Both the position numbers and the translations under genes were made by a program. The notes beneath the pieces were generated by a model, which was not told where the DNA came from, did not search any database, and saw nothing but the letters and a program-made list of their open reading frames with translations. From Prescottella defluvii (GTDB lineage Bacteria > Actinomycetota > Actinomycetes > Mycobacteriales > Mycobacteriaceae), in the NCBI GenBank assembly GCA_029690005.1, contig CP121458.1, forward strand, positions 4,855,872 through 4,919,871: DNA of 64,000 bases, written 5' to 3'. Positions 17,436 to 26,043 of the stretch are shown piece after piece (within the stretch, counting starts at the first letter, position 1; every line of letters begins with the position of its first letter).

Positions 17436-18514
17436 CTACACGTTGAAGCGGAACTCCACGACATCGCCGTCCTGCATGACGTATTCCTTGCCTTCCATGC
17501 GCACCTTGCCGGCGGCCTTGGCGGCGTTCATGGAGCCGGCCTCGGCGAGGTCGTCGAAGGAGACGATCTCGGCCTTGATGAAGCCACGCTCGAAGTCGGT
17601 GTGGATGACGCCGGCGGCCTGGGGGGCGGTGTCGCCCTTGTGGATCGTCCAGGCCCGGGCTTCCTTCGGACCGGCCGTGAGGTAGGTCTGCAGGCCGAGG
17701 GTGTGGAAGCCGATGCGGGCGAGGGCGTGCAGGCCCGGCTCGGACTGGCCGATGGAGTCCAGCATCTCCTGGCGGTCTTCCTCGTCGAGCTCGAGGAGTT
17801 CGTGCTCCACCTTGGCGTCGAGGAACACCGAGTCGGCCGGGCGACCGACGCGCGCAGCTCGGCGACCTTCGCCTCGTCGGTGAGGACGGCCTCGTCGGCG
17901 TTGAAGACGTACAGGAACGGCTTGGTGGTGAGCAGGTGCAGCTCGCGCAGCAGCCCGAAGTCCAGCTTGTCCTTGGCGCTGAACAGGGTCTTGCCCTCGT
18001 TGAGGATCTCCTGCGCCTTCAGCGCCTCCTCGTGCTGGGGCTTGAGGTCCTTGTTCTTCTTCGCTTCCTTCTCGAGCCGCGGCAGCGCCTTCTGAAGGGA
18101 CTGCATGTCGGCGATCACGAGCTCGGTCTCGATGATCTCGATGTCGGAGGCCGGGTCGACGCGACCGTCGACGTGCACGACGTCGTCGTCGGCGAACACA
18201 CGGACGACCTGGCAGATGGCGTCTGCCTCACGGATGTTGGCGAGGAACTTGTTGCCCAGGCCCGCGCCCTCGGAGGCGCCCTTGACGATGCCGGCGATGT
18301 CGACGAACGACACCGTGGCGGGCAGGAGGCGCTCGGAACCGAAGATCTCGGCGAGCTTGTTCAGCCGCGGATCCGGCAGCTCGACCAGGCCGACGTTGGG
18401 CTCGATCGTTGCGAACGGGTAGTTCGCGGCGAGCACGTCGTTCTTGGTCAGCGCGTTGAAAAGGGTCGACTTGCCGACGTTGGGAAGTCCGACGATTCCG
18501 AGGGTAAGGCTCAC
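17436..18514 (-). CDS. ychF: Redox-regulated ATPase/GTPase YchF (Obg family), one frameshift
   Basis: Universally conserved translation-associated P-loop NTPase of about 359 residues. G1 GLPNVGKST is at residues 8-16, then the switch region YPFATIEPNVG, G3 FVDIAGIVKGASEGAGLG, the coiled-coil insertion (KALPRLEKEAKKNKDLK) and a C-terminal TGS domain (RAWTIHKGDTAPQAAGVIH ending VVEFRFNV). YchF binds the ribosome and prefers ATP because of its altered G4. A lost base near 17840 (VARP|DSVFLDAKV) splits the gene; both halves match perfectly, so it is a sequence error rather than two genes. GTG 18514 start. Confidence 0.95.
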
Positions 18515-18543
18515 GGTATAGGGATTCTACGGCGTCACGGCGG

Positions 18544-18586
18544 GGTGGCGGTGGTCGGCCGTGCTCCGGGGCCGGCCACCGCCACC
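18544..18586. terminator. Long GC hairpin downstream of the CD225-like gene, ahead of ychF
   Basis: A 17-bp stem with one mismatch (GGTGGCGGTGGTCGGCC against its near-complement at 18570-18586) separates the CD225-like gene from ychF on the same strand. Confidence 0.7.
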
Positions 18587-18588
18587 GT

Positions 18589-19004
18589 TCACCACTGGTA
18601 GGTCGTGGTGGTGGCGGAGTCCACGGCGCTCGCGAAGGCCGCGACCATGATGAACCACGAGATGATCGAGAGCACGAACAGGCCGATGCCGATGCCCAGC
18701 GCGATCTTGCCGAGCGTCGCGACCCGCTCCGACGCGTACTGCGCGCCCTGGTAGTCGCCCATCGCCCACCTGGGAAGAATCGAATGCAGGTGGTTGAACG
18801 TGGCGAACGCGAGCGGCCAGAAGAAAATGATCGATGCGACGGCCCAGCCGGCGTTCGACGGCGGTACCGGCGGCTGTCCCCGTGCTGGGCCGGCGCGGGC
18901 CCCGTCGGGTACTGCGGCGCGCTCGGGTACGGCTGCTGCGGGTAGCCGGGCTGGCCGCCGAACGGCTCGCCCGTCGGCGGCTGATTGAAAGTCGGTTCCG
19001 ACAC
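18589..19004 (-). CDS. CD225/dispanin-family membrane protein, one frameshift
   Basis: About 138 residues. The N-terminal 45 are Pro/Gln/Gly/Tyr-rich (MSEPTFNQPPTGEPFGGQPG). After a frameshift near 18880 comes a CD225-type two-helix domain: AGWAVASIIFFWPLAFATFN, then WAMGDYQGAQYASERV between helices, and a second helix ending in FASAVDSA. Bacterial CD225 proteins are abundant in actinobacteria; their function is largely unknown. A membrane location is clear from the two hydrophobic helices. Confidence 0.75.
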
Positions 19005-19068
19005 GTGGATGTCCCCCTCGTGGTCGACGAAATTGTCGGCACGAAGGTAGCCGAAACCGACTCGTCGG

Positions 19069-19656
19069 TCAGCGCCCGGGCTTGCGCGCCACCGTCACCG
19101 CCCAGCCGGCGCCGTCGTGCCACGGCCGCAGATCCCACGTGGCGAACCGGTGCTCACGCACCAGCCCGACCGCCGCGAGATCGGTGTCGAGCTCGTCGAC
19201 GGTGTACTCGTAGTCGGTGGCGAACCCGGTCACGAACAGTCCACCGGGAACCAGGTGGTCGGCGAGTCGCCCGAGCACCTGCCGTTCGGTGCCGCGCGCG
19301 ACGAAGATCATCACGTTGCCGGCGGCGACGACGGCGTCGAACCGCTCCCCCGGCAGGTCGAGCGCCGCCAGGTCGGCCTCGTGCACCGTCAGTTCGGGAT
19401 GCTTGCGGGCCTCCGCGACCAGCACCGGGTCCAGGTCGACGGCGGTGACGTGGTGACCGCGCCGGGCCAGTTCCGCGCCGAGCCGTCCTGTGCCGCAACC
19501 GGCGTCGAGGACGCGGGCCCCGCGCGGCAGCATCGCGTCCACCGCCCGCGCCTCGCCGTGCAGGTCCGTCCCGTCGGCCTCGAGCCGAGCGAACCGCTCG
19601 ATGTACGCCTGGGAGTCGGACGCGGATCGTTCACGCTGCCATCGGGTGCTGCCCAT
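19069..19656 (-). CDS. SAM-dependent class I methyltransferase
   Basis: 195 residues, intact. Motif I is ARVLDAGCGTGRLGAELARR (about residues 46-65), with the acidic residue of motif II at AVDLDP and later FDAVVAAGNVMIF. No substrate-specific region is recognisable. ATG 19656 is preceded by TATCGT and six bases, a leaderless arrangement with no SD. It is convergent with nothing and lies downstream of no obvious operon partner. Confidence 0.82.
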   Translation of the reverse strand: MGSTRWQRERSASDSQAYIERFARLEADGTDLHGEARAVDAMLPRGARVLDAGCGTGRLGAELARRGHHVTAVDLDPVLVAEARKHPELTVHEADLAALDLPGERFDAVVAAGNVMIFVARGTERQVLGRLADHLVPGGLFVTGFATDYEYTVDELDTDLAAVGLVREHRFATWDLRPWHDGAGWAVTVARKPGR

Positions 19657-19737
19657 GCGCCCACGATAGGCCCAGGCAGCAGTAAGGCCGGGCGCCGTCC
19701 ACGACGGCACCCGGCCCGAACCGAGTCGGTCCTTTTG

Positions 19738-21414
19738 CTACCTGCGCCTCGCCTCCGTCGGCTCCGCCGGGACGGGGTCGACGAGAACCGGGTCACCCTG
19801 GACGATCTCGGCCAGTTCGGCGTCGATGTCCTCGCCGGCCGCCTCGGCGCGGCGCGCTTCGTCCGCGCTGAAGGTGCGCAGCGCCACCTCCTTGATCAAC
19901 AAGATCGCCGCGAAGCTGATCAGCGAGACGATGCCCGAGATCAGGAAGATCCGCGCGGTGCCGTCACCGTAGGCGCCACGGACGATGTCCGCGATCGGAC
20001 CCGGCAGCTCCTTGAGGTTCGACAGACCCGCACCGGATCCGCCGGGATGGCTCATGTCGACCCCGGCCGCCGTCAGGCCCTTGGTCGTCAGGTCCGCGAC
20101 GTGGCTCGAGAGCACCGCACCGAGGACGGAGACACCGGCCGCGCCACCGAGCGAGCGGAAGAACGAGACCACCGAGCTCGCCGAACCCAGGTCGGACGGA
20201 CTGACCGTGTTCTGCACGGCCAGGACCAGGTTCTGCATCGTCATGCCCATGCCGATACCGAGCACGAGCAGGAAGCTGCCGAGCAGCACCATGTTGGTCT
20301 CGTGATCGATCGTCGACAGCAGGAAGAACCCGGCGGTCATCATGACCGCGCCACCGACGAGGAAGCCCTTCCAGCGGCCGAACTTCGTGATCAGTGCACC
20401 CGAGACGCCCGACGACACCATCGAACCGATGACCATCGGCAGCGTCAGCAGGCCCGCGACGGTCGGCGAGTAGCCGCGCGCGATCTGGAAGTACTGGCCC
20501 AGGAACACCGAGGCGCCGAACAGCGCGACGCCGACCGAGACGCTGGCGAGGGTCGCCAGCGCGGTGGTGCGATCCTTGAACAGGCGCAGCGGGATGATCG
20601 GATCCTTGGCCTTGGTCTCGGCGAAGATCGCACCGAGCAGTAGCACGACACCGAGGCCGACCAGACCGAACGACGCACCGGAAGCCCAGTCGAAGTTCTT
20701 GCCGGCCAGGGTCACCCAGATCAGCAGGGTGCTGACGCCGGACGCGATGAGCAGCGCACCCATGTAGTCGATGCTCACGTTCTTGCGCACGACCGGCAGG
20801 TTGAGGGTCCGCTGGATGACGAGCAGCGCGATGACCGCGAGCGGGACACAGACGAAGAACGTCCAGCGCCAGCCGAGCCAACTGGTGTCGACGATGACGC
20901 CGCCGATCAGCGGTCCGGCGACGGTCGCGATCGACATGACACCGGCCATCGGGCCCTGGTAGCGGCCGCGCTCGCGGGGGCTGAACATCGTCGCGATGAC
21001 GATGACGACCAGCGCCTGCAGGCCGCCGAGTCCCAGACCCTGAACGGCACGGAACGCGATGAGCATGCCGACCGACTGCGACAGACCCGCCAGGACCGAG
21101 CCGATCGTGAAGGTCACCAGCGCCAACTGGACCAACAGCTTCTTACTGACCAGGTCGGAGAACTTGCCCCAGATCGGCGTGGTCGCGGTCGACGCCAGCA
21201 GCGTCGCCGTGACGACCCACGTGTACTGGTCCTGCGTGCCGTGCAGGCTGGTGATGATGGTCGGCAGCGCGTTGGAGACGATGGTCGACGACAGGAACGC
21301 GACGAACATGCCGAGGAGCAGGCCCACGAGCGCCTGGATGCGCTGCGAGTGCGTCATCGGCGAGTCCGCCGCCGAATCGGGTGCGCCGGTCGCCCGGCTG
21401 ACGGATGTGCTCAT
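19738..21414 (-). CDS. DHA2-family MFS drug exporter (EmrB/QacA type)
   Basis: 558 residues, intact, with about 14 transmembrane helices. The block LLGMFVAFLSSTIVSNALPT is the usual first helix of this group, with acidic residue replaced; motif A appears as GKFSDLVSKK and the second half has AGPLIGGVIVDTSWLGWRW (motif C region). The C-terminal cytoplasmic tail is acidic. It probably exports hydrophobic drugs or antibiotics using the proton gradient. It lies 70 bp downstream of a MarR gene on the same strand and is presumably repressed by it through the palindromes at 21955-22006. Confidence 0.9.
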   Translation of the reverse strand: MSTSVSRATGAPDSAADSPMTHSQRIQALVGLLLGMFVAFLSSTIVSNALPTIITSLHGTQDQYTWVVTATLLASTATTPIWGKFSDLVSKKLLVQLALVTFTIGSVLAGLSQSVGMLIAFRAVQGLGLGGLQALVVIVIATMFSPRERGRYQGPMAGVMSIATVAGPLIGGVIVDTSWLGWRWTFFVCVPLAVIALLVIQRTLNLPVVRKNVSIDYMGALLIASGVSTLLIWVTLAGKNFDWASGASFGLVGLGVVLLLGAIFAETKAKDPIIPLRLFKDRTTALATLASVSVGVALFGASVFLGQYFQIARGYSPTVAGLLTLPMVIGSMVSSGVSGALITKFGRWKGFLVGGAVMMTAGFFLLSTIDHETNMVLLGSFLLVLGIGMGMTMQNLVLAVQNTVSPSDLGSASSVVSFFRSLGGAAGVSVLGAVLSSHVADLTTKGLTAAGVDMSHPGGSGAGLSNLKELPGPIADIVRGAYGDGTARIFLISGIVSLISFAAILLIKEVALRTFSADEARRAEAAGEDIDAELAEIVQGDPVLVDPVPAEPTEARRR

Positions 21415-21484
21415 GCAGAAACCTCGCGAATTCTTCGGGCTACCCCGAAAACAGTTGCGTAAAAAGTGAATTGGTATTCCGGCG

Positions 21485-21940
21485 TCAGTGCACCGAGACC
21501 GCGTCCCGTATCGACGAACTCAGGCGCGCCAACCCGTCCACGAGCTGTTGCACCTCCTCGTCCGTCCAGTCCGCGATCGATTCCAGCAACCATTCCCTCT
21601 GCCGTGCACGGTGGCGACGCAGAACCGCGGCCCCCTCGTCGGTCAACGCGGGCAGCGCGGCCCGGCGATCGGCGGGATCGGGAACTCGCTCGAGGTAGCC
21701 GAGTTCTTCCGCATGGGCGATGTGCCGACTCAACGTCGAAGGGGTGATGTGCATCCGATCCGCCAGGGCGTTGCAGCGTCGCCCCTGACCGGCGGCGACA
21801 TGCGACAACAGCGCCCCCAACGGCACGGTGAGCATCTCGCCGTCGGGCTCGCGCACGAGCGCCGCCGACACCTCGCGACTACTCCGGACGATGTCGCGCA
21901 GGTGATCGATGAGCACCTCCGCGGTGTCCGGCGCAATCAT
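21485..21940 (-). CDS. MarR-family regulator of the adjacent exporter
   Basis: 151 residues. The winged-helix core is NALADRMHITPSTLSRHIAH followed by LGYLERVPDPADRRAALPAL, the MarR wing DxRxxxxxLT pattern. SD GGGAGG precedes ATG 21940 by four or five bases. The gene probably forms an operon with the MFS exporter, giving ligand-controlled efflux. Two TAGTTG/CAACTA palindromes lie 15-66 bp upstream. Confidence 0.88.
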   Translation of the reverse strand: MIAPDTAEVLIDHLRDIVRSSREVSAALVREPDGEMLTVPLGALLSHVAAGQGRRCNALADRMHITPSTLSRHIAHAEELGYLERVPDPADRRAALPALTDEGAAVLRRHRARQREWLLESIADWTDEEVQQLVDGLARLSSSIRDAVSVH

Positions 21941-21954
21941 GAAGCCTCCCGATT

Positions 21955-21973
21955 AGTTGAGTAGTACAACTAT
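21955..21973. promoter_or_regulatory. Palindrome TAGTTG-N7-CAACTA (MarR operator 1)
   Basis: A perfect 6-bp inverted repeat with 7-bp spacer just upstream of the MarR/MFS operon, sharing the TAGTTG/CAACTA half-site with the second palindrome. Confidence 0.7.
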
Positions 21974-21977
21974 AGAC

Positions 21978-22006
21978 CCGATAGTTGCAGTGCGCAACTA
22001 TCGGGT
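21978..22006. promoter_or_regulatory. Palindrome CCCGATAGTTGC-N5-GCAACTATCGGG (MarR operator 2)
   Basis: A perfect 12-bp inverted repeat containing the same TAGTTG/CAACTA core. It lies between the two MarR genes and could also act as a hairpin at the end of the upstream MarR transcript. Confidence 0.75.
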
Positions 22007-22025
22007 GCGGGAACGCGGACTCGGC

Positions 22026-22469
22026 TCAGTTCGCGCTCTCCGCGAGCCGCCGTAGGAGCGTCGTCAGCTGCCGGACGTCGGCGGGATCCCAGCGCGACAG
22101 CCGCTCGCGCCACTGCGCGATCGCCGACTCGCGCAGCTCGGTCAGCTGGGTCCGCCCCGGCTCGGTGAGCACCACCAGCCGGGCCCGCGCATCCTGTGGG
22201 TCAGGGCGGCGCTCCACGAGCCCGAGCCGGACGACGGCGTCGATCTGCCGGGTGAGCGTCGACTTCTCCACTCCCAACTCGGCGACGAGAGCCGACATCG
22301 GCACCGCATCCCCGCAGGCGAGGATCGCCAGGAGCGGATAGCACGCCGGGTCGAGTTTCGGGTTGATCGCCCGGGCACGCTCGCGTGACTGGATCCGCCC
22401 ACGCCGCCACATGTCGACCAGCTCGGCCTCCAGCTCGGTGATCGGATCCGAGTTCATGTTCGTGGGCAT
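22026..22469 (-). CDS. Second MarR-family regulator
   Basis: 147 residues, with HTH ALVAELGVEKSTLTRQIDAV and wing LVERRPDPQDARARLVVLT. It is upstream of, and on the same strand as, the MarR/MFS pair and divergent from the GltB-like gene at 22554, which it may control. Not a recent duplicate of its neighbour: similarity is limited to the DNA-binding core. Ligand unknown. Confidence 0.85.
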   Translation of the reverse strand: MPTNMNSDPITELEAELVDMWRRGRIQSRERARAINPKLDPACYPLLAILACGDAVPMSALVAELGVEKSTLTRQIDAVVRLGLVERRPDPQDARARLVVLTEPGRTQLTELRESAIAQWRERLSRWDPADVRQLTTLLRRLAESAN

Positions 22470-22553
22470 CCCTTCGCTCTACCGGCGTCGGTGGACACAC
22501 CGACTCGCACCGCCGACAGGGTACGGCCCGACGCCGGCGCTTACCATCGCCGC

Positions 22554-24158
22554 ATGGCTCGCATCTCGATCGTCGTCTGTTTCTGGGCGCTCGCACTGGC
22601 CGCCGGGATCGCGGTCCCGACGCTGTCGCCGTGGTGGCTCGTCGCCGCCGTCCCCCTCGCCGCCATGGCCATCCTCGGGACGTGGGACCTGTCGCAACGC
22701 CGGCACAACATCCTGCGCAACTACCCGGTCCTCGGCCACGCGCGCTTCCTCCTCGAGGGAATCCGCCCCGAGATCCAGCAGTACTTCATCGAATCCCCAC
22801 CGACGGAACGCCATTCGACCGCGAGACGCGAGACCTGGTGTACGAGAGGGCGAAAGGCACGCTCGACGAGGAACCGTTCGGCACCGAACGGGACGTCCAC
22901 GCCATCGGCTACGAGTTCATGACGCACTCGCTGCGGGCCCGCACCGCACCCGAGGCCACCCCGACCGTGCGACTCGGCGGCCCGGACTGCACCCGGCCGT
23001 ACGACATCGCCCTGCTCAACGTCTCGGCGATGAGTTTCGGGCGCTGTCCGCGAACGCGATCGAGGCACTGAACGCCGGGGCCGCGCGCGGCGGCTTCGCG
23101 CACGACACCGGCGAGGGCAGCATCAGCCGCCACCACCGCAAGCACGGCGGCGACCTGATCTGGGAGATCGCGTCCGGCTACTTCGGCTGCCGGACACCCG
23201 CCGGCGAGTTCGACCCCGAACTGTTCGCCGCCAAGGCGTCCGAGGATCAGATCAAGGCCATCTCGATCAAGCTGTCGCAGGGCGCCAAGCCCGGCATGGG
23301 CGGTGTGCTGCCCGGCGCCAAGGTCACCGCGGAGATCGCCGAGGCCCGAGGGGTCACGATCGGTGAGACGGTGACGTCGCCGCCGGCGCACCGGGCGTTC
23401 ACCACCCCCGACGAACTGATCGACTTCATCGTGGAACTGCGCACCTCTCGGGCGGCAAACCGGTCGGGCTCAAGCTGTGTGTCGGGTCCCGCGTCGAGTT
23501 CCTGGCGATCTGCAAGGCGATGCTCGAACGGAACGTCACTCCCGACTTCATCATCGTCGACGGCGCCGAGGGCGGGACCGGAGCGGGACCGGTGGAGTTC
23601 GAGGACCACATGGGGATGCCGCTCACCGAGGGCCTGATGACGGTCCACAACGCGCTCGTCGGCACCGGACTGCGCGACCGCGTCAAGATCGGCGCGTCCG
23701 GCAAGATCGCGAGCGGCGCCGACATCGTCAAGCGCATAATCCAGGGCGCCGACTTCACCCTCGCGGCGCGGGCGATGATGTTCGCCGTCGGCTGCATCCA
23801 GGCCCAGAAGTGCCACACCAACCGGTGCCCCGTAGGCGTCGCGACCCAGGACCCGGCGCGGACCCGCGCCCTCGACGTGCCCGACAAAACCGCCCGCGTG
23901 TACCGATTCCAGAAGGCCACCGTCGCGAGCGCGAAGCAGATGATCGCCTCGATGGGACTCGACGGCTTCGACGAGCTGCACCCGTCCATGCTGAACCGAC
24001 GCATCGACGGCGTCACGACCCGCAACTACGCCGAACTGTACGAGTGGCTCGAGCCCGGTCAACTGCTCGACCACGCCCCGACGGAATGGCGGCGCGACTG
24101 GCTCGCCGCCGACCCCTACTCGTTCCGGCCCCGGACCGTTACGGGCACGCCGGCCTGA
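22554..24158 (+). CDS. GltB-like FMN-binding glutamate synthase domain protein, three frameshifts
   Basis: About 535 residues. Two N-terminal hydrophobic segments (VVCFWALALAAGIAVPTL; WWLVAAVPLAAMAIL) anchor it in the membrane, followed by the FMN/2-oxoglutarate barrel of glutamate synthase: IKLSQGAKPGMGGVLPGAKV, FIIVDGAEGGTGAGPVEF, SGKIASGADIVKR and CHTNRCPVGVATQDP, whose cysteines could hold a [3Fe-4S] cluster. The glutaminase domain of true GltB is absent, so this is the stand-alone type whose reaction is not settled. Frameshifts lie near 22797, 23040 and 23450. TACCAT six bases before ATG 22554 suggests a leaderless transcript. Confidence 0.82.
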
Positions 24159-24636
24159 CCAACTGCAGGATCCGGTTGGCCTGGTCCTCGGTCGGAACGG
24201 TGCCGTCGTTGGTTGCGACTTGCGTCACCTTCGCGACCAACGCCTGGTCGCTCGCCCCGGCGTCGATGGCCGTGCACGTCTCCTTGACGATCGACTCGAT
24301 CGAATCGTCGCTGCGGTCGCTCGACAGGTTCGGGTACGCCGTCCGGAAGGTGGCGGTGAACGCGGTCAGCTTGGCCTGATCCCACGCCCCGCCGATGCCG
24401 GACACCACGCTCGACGCCGTCTCCTGGACGCTCGATACCAGGCCTGACGCCGTCTGCTGGATGCTCGAACGCAGCGCCTCCCCAGGACCTGTCTCCGGCG
24501 TGGACGTGACCGCCGAGCTGATCTTCTCCTTGGTTTCCTCGGAGGTGCCGCCGTTGTTGGTGCACGCCGAGAGCCCGAACACGAGGGCAGATGCGGTGAC
24601 AATCGTTGCGGTTGTTTTCCCGATGATGCTCCTCAT
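24139..24636 (-). CDS. Secreted lipoprotein of unknown function
   Basis: 165 residues with a lipobox LSAC (Cys at about 25), then a Thr/Ser-rich linker and a helical domain with two cysteines (TCTAIDAG; RPACP at the end). No family recognised. ATG 24636 has TAGGAT seven bases upstream and no SD, another leaderless candidate. Its 3' end overlaps the convergent GltB-like gene by 20 bp. Confidence 0.75.
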   Translation of the reverse strand: MRSIIGKTTATIVTASALVFGLSACTNNGGTSEETKEKISSAVTSTPETGPGEALRSSIQQTASGLVSSVQETASSVVSGIGGAWDQAKLTAFTATFRTAYPNLSSDRSDDSIESIVKETCTAIDAGASDQALVAKVTQVATNDGTVPTEDQANRILQLVRPACP

Positions 24637-24778
24637 GTGCCGGATCCTACGTTCGCCTGGGAGCATCAATGCCGGTATTGACCAGGCCGTGACCGGATCG
24701 ATTGCTCGCGCCGATCCGGGAGAAATGCGTAGATTCGACGAGAACCATCACCCGACCGCCGGAAGGACCCCCGCGACT

Positions 24779-26043
24779 GTGAGCGTCAAGAAGATCGTTC
24801 AACCCTCCCCGCGCACCCGCATGCGCGACCGCGGTGAGGTGATCGGGGCCGGCGGGATGTTTCTCGCGAAGTGGTCGCTGTGCCTCGCTGCGATCGCGCT
24901 CGGAGCGATCGTCGTGGGCTGGATCTTCGAGAAGCTATGGGTGATCGCACTGCCCGTGCTCCTCGCGATCATCGTCTCCACGGTGCTGTGGCCGCCGACA
25001 CGCGCGCTCACCCGACGCGGCGTGCCCCGGCCGGCGCGGCATCCATCACGCTGCTGGTCTTCTTCGCACTGCTCGGCGGAGTGATAGCGCTGATCGTTCC
25101 GTCGGTCGTGGACCAGACGCCGGAACTGGCGAACAAGGCGACCCAGGGCATCCAGCAGGTGCAGAACTGGCTGAAGGGCCCGCCGGTCAACCTGCAGGAC
25201 GAACAGATCGACACGGCCATCCACGCACTCACGACGAAGCTCCAGCAGAGCGGCACGGCGATCGCGTCGGGCGTCTTCAGCGGTGTCACCACCGCCGGGT
25301 CGATGCTCGTCACGCTCGGCCTCGTTCTGGTTCTGGCGTTCTTCTTCGTCAAGGACGGCCCGCGGTTCATCCCGTGGCTGCACAGCGTCGGCGGCGGCCG
25401 TGCAGGACGCCACCTCGAAGAGGTGCTGGGCCGCATGTGGGACACCCTCGGTGGCTTCATCCGCACCCAGGCGCTGGTCAGCCTCATCGACGCCGTGTTC
25501 ATCGGCGCCGGCCTGCTGATCCTCGGCGTGCCCCTCGCGCCCGTGCTGGCAATCTTCACGTTCATCGGCGGCTTCATCCCGATCGTGGGTGCCTTCGTCG
25601 CCGGCGCCCTCGCGGTCCTCGTGGCGCTCGTCGCCAACGGCGTGACGACTGCGCTGATCGTGTTGGCGATCATCATCGCAGTGCAGCAGATCGAAGGAAA
25701 CGTCCTACAGCCGGTGCTGCAGAGCAAGAGCATGAAGCTGCACGCCGTAGTGGTGCTGCTCGCGGTCGCCGCCGGCAGCTCGCTGTACGGCATCGTCGGC
25801 GCCTTCCTCGCCGTCCCCTTCGCCGCGGTCGCTGCCGTGGTGATCCGCTACCTGGGCGAGCAGATCGATCACCGCCTCGAGCGGGACGCACTGCTCGACG
25901 CCGCCGACGCGACCGCCGACGGAACGGCCACCGAGTGCTCCGGCGAGCCGGAGACCGCAGTGCCGACCCCGATCGCGGACACCGAGCCGGTCCCCGCCGT
26001 GGTGGACGCTGACACCAACTTGTCGGGGCCCGCCCGCAACTAG
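24779..26043 (+). CDS. AI-2E-family transporter, one frameshift
   Basis: About 420 residues with seven or eight transmembrane helices and the family pattern: LAKWSLCLAAIALGAIVVGW, PVLLAIIVSTVLWPPTRALTRRGVPR, a long amphipathic soluble stretch (ELANKATQGIQQVQNWLKG), then FIGGFIPIVGAFVAGALAVL and QQIEGNVLQPVLQSKSMKLH, the signature of this group. The frame shifts near 25040. GTG 24779 follows GGAAGGA; ATG 24725 is an alternative. Transported substrate unknown; the acidic C-terminal tail is cytoplasmic. A homologue occupies a comparable neighbourhood in mycobacteria. Confidence 0.85.

Noticed and set aside
17436..18514. Two separate genes in the ychF locus
   Set aside because: The two frames are consecutive parts of one YchF protein, interrupted by a single lost base.
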